Positions 36,481 through 41,107 of a stretch of 41,107 nucleotides of DNA are shown here, piece after piece; position 1 is the first letter of the stretch; the number at the start of each line of letters is the position of its first letter. A model generated the notes under the pieces. That model made no database searches and was not told where the DNA came from. It worked only from the letters and a program-made list of their open reading frames with translations. The DNA comes from an uncultured Bacteroidales bacterium (GTDB taxonomy: Bacteria; Bacteroidota; Bacteroidia; Bacteroidales; Paludibacteraceae), in contig CADCCH010000016.1 of assembly GCA_902799875.1 (NCBI GenBank), forward strand, positions 1-41,107, written 5' to 3'. The position numbers and the translations under genes are program-made.

Positions 36481-36951
36481 ATGAAAAAGATTCTGTTTAT
36501 AGCCCTTTTGATTTGGGCGAACCTCTCTGCTTGGGCAGCCCTTCCGGACGTAACGCTCCGCGATATCAACGGCCACGAAATCAGCGTAGCCTCCCTTGCA
36601 CAAACTGGTAAACCGGTGATCATCTCTTTCTTCGCAACCTGGTGTAAACCCTGTATGCGCGAACTCAAAGCGGTGCACGAACTCTATCCCGATTGGCACG
36701 ACGACCTTGGCGTAGAGATGTATATTGTCTCGGTCGATCAGGCGCAGGATAGCCACAAAGTGAAACCCCTCGTGGACGGAAACGGCTGGGAGTACCACGT
36801 GTTGCTGGACCCCAACGGTGCTTTCAAACGTGCGATGAATGTACAATCCATCCCGCACATGTTTATCTTGGACAAGAAGGGTAACATCGTCTATAACCAC
36901 GTCGGCTATACGGACGGCGATGAGGATTCGATTCGCAAATATCTTAAGTAG
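36481..36951 (+). CDS. TlpA/ResA-like periplasmic thioredoxin
   Basis: A 156 aa thiol-disulfide oxidoreductase. The signal peptide is MKKILFIALLIWANLSAWAA. The active site is C55-x-x-C58 in FFATWCKPCMREL, and the conserved cis-proline region is QSIPHMFILDKKG near residue 125. It probably reduces disulfides in exported proteins. It is the first of three thioredoxin-fold proteins in this cluster. Its last 32 bp overlap the start of the DUF6029 gene in another frame. Confidence 0.92.
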   Translation: MKKILFIALLIWANLSAWAALPDVTLRDINGHEISVASLAQTGKPVIISFFATWCKPCMRELKAVHELYPDWHDDLGVEMYIVSVDQAQDSHKVKPLVDGNGWEYHVLLDPNGAFKRAMNVQSIPHMFILDKKGNIVYNHVGYTDGDEDSIRKYLK

Positions 36952-38593
36952 TCTGGCGCTTTGCTTCTTGCTCTTCGCCCCAAAAGTCTTCGCCGCTGAC
37001 ACCACGTATGTCAGTGGCGCGGTGCAGCATGACGGTTTGTTGGAGCACAAGCCCTGGTACTATGGATCGAACTCGTATCTCGACCTCTCCGTGCATTACC
37101 TTAATGACTCCAACAACGCCCATTTCCGCGAACTGCGGGCGACCACACGCCTTGAAATGAACCAATGGCCCCTTCCCGGCTTTGATGCCGCCTTCGCTGG
37201 TCACGGTATAGGCCACCTCAGCCTCGAGACCACGTTTGACTTCGGTCAGATCACAGTCGGAGATGTCTATGCCCAGTTTGGTTCCGGACTTATCCTCAAC
37301 CTCTACGAGGACCGCTCCCTCGGTATAGATGGCGCTTTGCGTGGCGCAAAATTCGACCTCCAGCCTTACCGCGGCATCCACTTCACCGCCCTCGGCGGCA
37401 AGCAACGCCGTTTCTGGAATTGCTACTCCGACCATGCTTGGGGATGGAACTACACCCAAGATGCCGTACTCGGCGCAGATCTCGAACTGGATATCGCACA
37501 ATGGGTACCCGGTATGCAGGAAAAAGACATGACCTTTATCCTTGGTGGCAGTTATGTTAGTAAGTACGAGAAATTCGACACGGTGCTCGTTGTCGTCAAC
37601 GACAGACCCTATATGTACAATCTCCCGCTCTGGGTCGGAGCTGCCGATATCCGGGCTAACTTTCAATTCAAAGGCTGGGACGTCCTCGTCGAGTATGCCG
37701 GCAAAGCCAACGACCCCTGCGATGATAATAACTTTAGTTACAGTCCGGGCGAAGCATTCCTTACCTCCCTCAGTTATTCCCGTAAAGGCCTCTCCGTCCT
37801 CGCCCAAGTCAAGCGCTCCTATAACATGTCGTTTTTCTCCACACGTTTCCACAAGAGCATAACCGGACTCGACGGACGACTCAACTTGCTTCCTGTCTTT
37901 GCACGCCAGCACACCTACGCACTCCCTTCCCTTACTTCCTATGCCACCCAGTACGCCAACGGAGAATGGGCCTTCCAGGCAGAGGCTCGTTATACCTGGC
38001 CGCGCAAAACGAAGATGGGTGGACGTTACGGCACTACGATGACTCTCTCTGCTGCACATGTCCGCGGCCTCGCCTCCCCTGGTAGTTGGAATGTCAGCTC
38101 ACGTGAAGAAGGGGAGTACTACACCGATATTCACCTTGAACTCAATAAGCGAATTTCCAAACGCTGGTGGCTCAATGCCATGCTCATGTATCAGGCGGCC
38201 AACGTCAACGTCCTCGAAGGCGAGGGTGGGTTCATGCGTGCCGGTATAGCGGTACTCGAACCCCGTTTCCATCTCAATAATAATGTCACCATGCGCGCCG
38301 AACTGCAGTACCTCTATACTCCCGATTTCGAAGGACAGTACATCTTCGCCCTCTACGAACTCAGCCTCTTTCAATGCCTCGTACTCAGCGGCGAATGGAT
38401 GTACAATATCGGTCACGGACCCTTCGCCAATAACGACCATTACTACTCCTTCTCGGCAACCTATACCAACGGCGCTCACCGCCTTCAATTAGGCTACACT
38501 AAAACCAAAGAAGGCTTTAATTGCGCAGGGGGAGTCTGCCGTTATGTGCCCAAACAACAAGGTATAACCCTTAACTACTCCTTCAATTGGTAA
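36920..38593 (+). CDS. DUF6029 family predicted outer-membrane protein
   Basis: A 557 aa protein whose function is unknown. The start at 36920 gives MRIRFANILSSLALCFLLFAPKVFA, a good signal peptide; an earlier in-frame ATG at 36839 would add a poor N-terminus from within the upstream gene. The rest is beta-rich with aromatic-ended strands (ITVGDVYAQFGSGLILNLY, FHLNNNVTMRAELQYLY, and a final GITLNYSFNW), typical of an outer-membrane barrel. It overlaps the TlpA-like gene by 32 bp and shares one base with the following ATG, so the three are probably co-translated. Confidence 0.82.
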   Translation: MRIRFANILSSLALCFLLFAPKVFAADTTYVSGAVQHDGLLEHKPWYYGSNSYLDLSVHYLNDSNNAHFRELRATTRLEMNQWPLPGFDAAFAGHGIGHLSLETTFDFGQITVGDVYAQFGSGLILNLYEDRSLGIDGALRGAKFDLQPYRGIHFTALGGKQRRFWNCYSDHAWGWNYTQDAVLGADLELDIAQWVPGMQEKDMTFILGGSYVSKYEKFDTVLVVVNDRPYMYNLPLWVGAADIRANFQFKGWDVLVEYAGKANDPCDDNNFSYSPGEAFLTSLSYSRKGLSVLAQVKRSYNMSFFSTRFHKSITGLDGRLNLLPVFARQHTYALPSLTSYATQYANGEWAFQAEARYTWPRKTKMGGRYGTTMTLSAAHVRGLASPGSWNVSSREEGEYYTDIHLELNKRISKRWWLNAMLMYQAANVNVLEGEGGFMRAGIAVLEPRFHLNNNVTMRAELQYLYTPDFEGQYIFALYELSLFQCLVLSGEWMYNIGHGPFANNDHYYSFSATYTNGAHRLQLGYTKTKEGFNCAGGVCRYVPKQQGITLNYSFNW

Positions 38594-39285
38594 TGAAGCG
38601 TCTCTTATACATACTGCTCGCTCTCACGCTCTGCGCGTGCGAAGTGATCAATGAGGCCGATCGGCTTATTCCCGTTCCGCTGCCGATAGCGAACGGGCGT
38701 AAGCACGTGCTGCTGGAGTTCACCGGTTTCCGCTGTGTGAACTGTCCGGAGGCCGCAGAGAAAGCCGCTTCGCTGCAAGCTTTGTACGGCGAGAACCTCA
38801 TTGTCATTGCCCTGCATCCCGCTTCGAATCCCTTTACGCAAGGTGCCGCAGAATACGATTACACCTGTCCCGAAGCCGATAGTATTTACCGCTTTATGGG
38901 CGGCACGGAAACAACACCTTTCCCGACGGGTAATATTGATATGCAGCCTACCGGGAACGGTTATTTAATCGACCCCGTGGAGTGGGGCGCACGCTTGAAT
39001 ACCGCGATGACAGATACCCTCTGGGACCCGAATACGAAGTACGATACCTCCTATTGGCTCGTCGAAGACAGTGTCCTCGGGGCGCAACTGATGCCGGACG
39101 GATCGACGAACATGAACTATTACCACCGGCATGTCTTGCGGGCGATCTCCAATGAACCCTTTGAGCAGATACCCGAGAAATGCAATCCCGCGCATTGTGC
39201 CGTGGTGACCATTTATACCGATATAAACAATAAACAGATACTACAAGCTTATGAAAATCCTTTTGATCTTAGCACTCATCCTTAG
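38593..39285 (+). CDS. Omp28-like lipoprotein with a CxxC motif
   Basis: A 230 aa predicted lipoprotein. The signal ends at lipobox LCAC with the lipidated residue at about C16. A thioredoxin-like segment RKHVLLEFTGFRCVNCPEAAEKA carries C48-V-N-C51, and the NLIVIALHPASNPF strand follows. This resembles the Omp28 family. I chose ATG 38593, which overlaps the DUF6029 stop as TAATG. The longer frame from TTG 38587 adds two residues only. It is clearly related to the 39748 protein. The C-terminal 35 bp overlap the next gene. Confidence 0.82.
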   Translation: MKRLLYILLALTLCACEVINEADRLIPVPLPIANGRKHVLLEFTGFRCVNCPEAAEKAASLQALYGENLIVIALHPASNPFTQGAAEYDYTCPEADSIYRFMGGTETTPFPTGNIDMQPTGNGYLIDPVEWGARLNTAMTDTLWDPNTKYDTSYWLVEDSVLGAQLMPDGSTNMNYYHRHVLRAISNEPFEQIPEKCNPAHCAVVTIYTDINNKQILQAYENPFDLSTHP

Positions 39286-39745
39286 AGTAAACGGTTACGA
39301 AGTTCCGGCCGAAGGCATGGATACGGTTATTACGGACGCTCCCATTAACCCGCTGACCGGGCAACCGCTCATGTCGCTGGATGGCTCCTTAGAGACCACT
39401 AACTCTTTGACGGTCACGATCACCCGTTCGCAGGCGGGGCTCAACGATGAGTTCTGTTGCGCCGGACAGTGTACCGCAGGTAACAAGCAGACGTCCGAGA
39501 GTCTTTCCTTCAACCCGGGAGGTGAGACAACTTGGTTCGTGCATTATACCCCCGCGCCGAGCTCGGATGTCCAAGTCACATACCTCTTTTTCGATGGTAC
39601 CGACAGTCGCGAACTGCGCGTACACTATATCTATGAGGGCCAGGGGGTGGAAACAATCACCAATCATCAATCACCAATCACCCGTAAATATATCCGCAAC
39701 GGTATCCTTTACATCGAATATAATAATTCCATTTATCACTTATAA
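39251..39745 (+). CDS. Small secreted protein between two Omp28-like genes
   Basis: I do not recognise a named family. It has 164 aa with a signal-like start (MKILLILALILRVNGYE), a beta-rich body with a CCAGQC cysteine cluster near residue 58, and an aromatic C-terminus RKYIRNGILYIEYNNSIYHL. The end looks like a shortened form of the RNGxLYI tails seen on Bacteroidota secreted proteins. A CAATCAC heptamer array encodes TITNHQSPIT just before that tail. The start lies 35 bp inside the upstream gene, and the stop is 2 bp before the next ATG. The position suggests it works with the lipoproteins around it. Confidence 0.7.
   Translation: MKILLILALILRVNGYEVPAEGMDTVITDAPINPLTGQPLMSLDGSLETTNSLTVTITRSQAGLNDEFCCAGQCTAGNKQTSESLSFNPGGETTWFVHYTPAPSSDVQVTYLFFDGTDSRELRVHYIYEGQGVETITNHQSPITRKYIRNGILYIEYNNSIYHL
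39654..39681. repeat. Heptamer tandem repeat (CAATCAC) inside the small secreted-protein gene
   Basis: CAATCAC, CAATCAT, CAATCAC, CAATCAC: four units, 28 nt. Gain or loss of one unit would change the reading frame of the last 20 or so residues. Confidence 0.92.
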
Positions 39746-39747
39746 GT

Positions 39748-40632
39748 ATGAAAAAGATTAGCTTTTTTGCCCTTTTGGGTATTATCGCACTCGCTCTGCT
39801 CGCTTGCGAAAACAAACAAGCGGCTAACAATGAACAACAATCGGCTCAACAGGAAGAAACGATTCCTGCTTCTTTCCCTCGCAAACACCTCATCGAGGAG
39901 TTCACTTCGCAATACTGCGGCTACTGTCCCTACGGCATGGACTTTGTCCATGATTTCATGAGTAAGGATACCAACTACATTCTCGTGCTTCACCATGCCG
40001 GTTTCCAGGCAGATAATTTTACGATCAAGGAAAGTTCCAAGACTTCTTCAACCTTGAAGGTGGCAGGAGCACCGAATGTAGCGATCGATCGTGTAAAAAC
40101 GACCTATATGGACGAGGATGTGAAAAAAGAAGTCTCTGAAACGGTCTTCCATCCGTACTATTTGTCTCATTTGGATCTTACGCAGTATGCAGATACTACC
40201 TACGCTTCTGTCAACATTAAGAACACGTATGACCCTGCAACCCGCCAACTTACAGTGATCGTTTCCGGTGTTGTAATACCCAAGGACCATCCGGAGCTCA
40301 ACCTCTCTATCTTCATCAAAGAGTCCGGTATGATTGACATTCAGGCCGATTATATCCAGACTAAAAACGGTTGGAAGGAGTTCCGCCATACTGATGCCGT
40401 GCGTGAATATCTCACGGAATTCAAGGGGAATCAACTCACTATGCTCGATGATCACCACTATGAACTGCAGTATATGACTGTACTGAATGAGAAGTGGGTG
40501 GCTGATAACTGTATGGTGGTTGCTTTCCTGGGTGAAGCGTTCCAACCCGTTATCCAGGTAGCGGAACAACCGGTTGTGGCCGGAACCAAGGGTGGGGCAG
40601 ACATCCAACACGGCGGAATCACCAAGTACTAA
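39748..40632 (+). CDS. Omp28-like lipoprotein with a CxxC motif (second copy)
   Basis: A 294 aa predicted lipoprotein. The signal sequence ends in lipobox LLAC with C20 lipidated, followed by a Gln/Asn/Glu-rich spacer. The thioredoxin-like segment RKHLIEEFTSQYCGYCPYGMDF carries C57-G-Y-C60, and AGAPNVAIDRV supplies the cis-proline-type region. The C-terminal half is beta-rich (YASVNIKNTYDPATRQLTVIVSG). It matches Omp28-related outer-membrane lipoproteins. It is the last gene of the cluster, and an intrinsic terminator follows at 40692. Confidence 0.85.
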   Translation: MKKISFFALLGIIALALLACENKQAANNEQQSAQQEETIPASFPRKHLIEEFTSQYCGYCPYGMDFVHDFMSKDTNYILVLHHAGFQADNFTIKESSKTSSTLKVAGAPNVAIDRVKTTYMDEDVKKEVSETVFHPYYLSHLDLTQYADTTYASVNIKNTYDPATRQLTVIVSGVVIPKDHPELNLSIFIKESGMIDIQADYIQTKNGWKEFRHTDAVREYLTEFKGNQLTMLDDHHYELQYMTVLNEKWVADNCMVVAFLGEAFQPVIQVAEQPVVAGTKGGADIQHGGITKY

Positions 40633-40659
40633 TGCGTGCACATGCGCACGTATACGCGT
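40632..40659. other. 28 nt perfect purine-pyrimidine alternation
   Basis: From the last base of the Omp28-like stop codon, every step alternates purine and pyrimidine, rich in GC/CG/AC steps (GCGTGCACATGCGCACG and on). A second 16 nt tract follows at 40664-40679. Such tracts can adopt Z-DNA under negative supercoiling. Confidence 0.7.
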
Positions 40660-40691
40660 TCCTTATATATACACACGTAAATATGTCTATC

Positions 40692-40725
40692 AAAAGGCTC
40701 CTTTCGTACAGAAAGGGGCTTTTTT
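40692..40725 (+). terminator. Intrinsic terminator after the thiol-redox cluster
   Basis: Stem AAAAGGCTCCTTTC / GAAAGGGGCTTTTT with a GTACA loop, two G-T pairs and a terminal T run, about 60 bp after the last stop codon. Confidence 0.9.
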
Positions 40726-40831
40726 AGTAAATTACCCCAAAATACCCTCAAAAACCCTAAAAATTTAAATCCCTTATTTTCAAGCATTTATGAAAAAAAG
40801 TGATTTTTTTTGCATTTTTTTTGCAATAAAA

Positions 40832-40863
40832 TTTGGTCAGTTCAAAAATTTGTAGTACCTTTG
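40832..40863 (+). promoter_or_regulatory. rRNA operon promoter
   Basis: TTTG (40832-40835), a 20 nt gap, then TACCTTTG (40856-40863), preceded by A/T-rich tracts from about 40780 that could act as an UP-type element. It is about 210 nt upstream of mature 16S. Confidence 0.85.
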
Positions 40864-41072
40864 CATCCGCTTTCGCTCAAAAATGGGGCACGCCCCAAAA
40901 GAGCACAAGCAATGATCTTTGAAAAGATGTCTATTCATAACAAGATTGTAGTACAAGAACTGAGTAAATTTATTTACGTAAGTCCACGGCTTGTCCGTGA
41001 ACTTATTTAGGTTCCCGAAAAAATTCTACACTTGATAAATCGATTATTCTGAGCTATCTTATAATTTCTTTT
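40864..41072 (+). other. 16S rRNA leader (pre-rRNA 5' region)
   Basis: No protein gene is credible here. It holds a small GC hairpin TGGGGC-AC-GCCCCA at 40884-40897, a boxA-like TGATCTTTGA at 40913-40922 (antitermination), and a 10-11 bp hairpin at 40979-41005 (TAAGTCCACGG / CCGTGAACTTA, one mismatch) that may take part in processing. The rest is A/T-rich. Confidence 0.7.
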
Positions 41073-41107
41073 ACAACGAAGAGTTTGATCCTGGCTCAGG
41101 ATGAACG
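41073..41107 (+). rRNA. 16S ribosomal RNA, 5' end only
   Basis: GAAGAGTTTGATCCTGGCTC at 41078-41097, continuing into AGGATGAACG, is the universal start of bacterial 16S rRNA. The mature 5' end is placed at about 41073 by comparison with the E. coli start. The gene runs out of the window. Confidence 0.97.

Noticed and set aside
36944..38059. A 371-codon open frame antisense to the DUF6029 gene
   Set aside because: The sense protein has a signal peptide and barrel pattern; the antisense one has neither.
40810..41010. A 66-codon open frame in the rRNA leader
   Set aside because: It spans the rRNA promoter, the boxA-like site and the leader hairpin, so it is not a credible gene.

Overview
This window is a piece of a Bacteroidota (Bacteroidales-like) chromosome. 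The evidence is a long SecA of the Bacteroidota type, a type IX secretion sorting tail on a 1217-residue surface protein, Omp28-like lipoproteins, DUF3078 and DUF6029 envelope proteins, TonB-dependent transport genes, little sign of Shine-Dalgarno sequences, and promoters of the TTTG / TAnnTTTG type. The base composition looks close to balanced. Almost everything is housekeeping or envelope function. I see no prophage, insertion sequence, CRISPR array, transposase or tRNA gene. The last 35 bases are the start of a 16S rRNA gene read rightwards.

Layout. 2-4555 (+): secA and a DUF3078 envelope protein. 4552-7836 (-): a tight operon nadK-lgt-fmt-HD hydrolase. 7966-11061 (+): pdxJ-exbB-exbD-tonB-like-DJ-1. 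11079-16879 (-): a T9SS surface protein followed 2 bp later by queF-queC-queD-queE, which make the queuosine precursor preQ1. 17133-20393 (+): a second DUF3078 protein, a coiled-coil protein, zapA and rny. 20394-21795 (-): a trmN6-like methyltransferase and a His-rich permease. 21880-25787 (+): a sensor histidine kinase and a TonB-dependent receptor. 25902-29723 (+): gdhA, kbl and tdh, covering glutamate and threonine/glycine metabolism. 29784-33603 (+): an M16 protease and era. 33769-35685 (+): dnaK. 35774-40632 (+): a SIMPL protein, then an extracytoplasmic thiol-redox cluster (TlpA-like, DUF6029, two Omp28-like lipoproteins and a small secreted protein). 40633-41072: rRNA promoter and leader.

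The most interesting signals are not protein genes. First, short tandem repeats with 7, 8, 10 or 11 nt units sit at gene junctions. They often contain the stop codon of one gene and touch or supply the start codon of the next, and some lie inside reading frames. One 10 nt family occurs at two unlinked junctions (queD/queE and upstream of dnaK). A heptamer array in trmN6 would shift the frame if it gained or lost one unit. Second, the promoters are unusually uniform, with exactly 20 nt between the -33 and -7 boxes. They are also built into palindromes or terminators. One 16 bp palindrome supplies the -33 boxes of two back-to-back promoters and recurs at nadK. A hairpin family with compensatory changes in its stem joins a terminator to a promoter before gdhA and before the SIMPL gene. 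The era terminator and the likely dnaK promoter show the same arrangement, and the rny terminator lies inside the convergent trmN6 gene.
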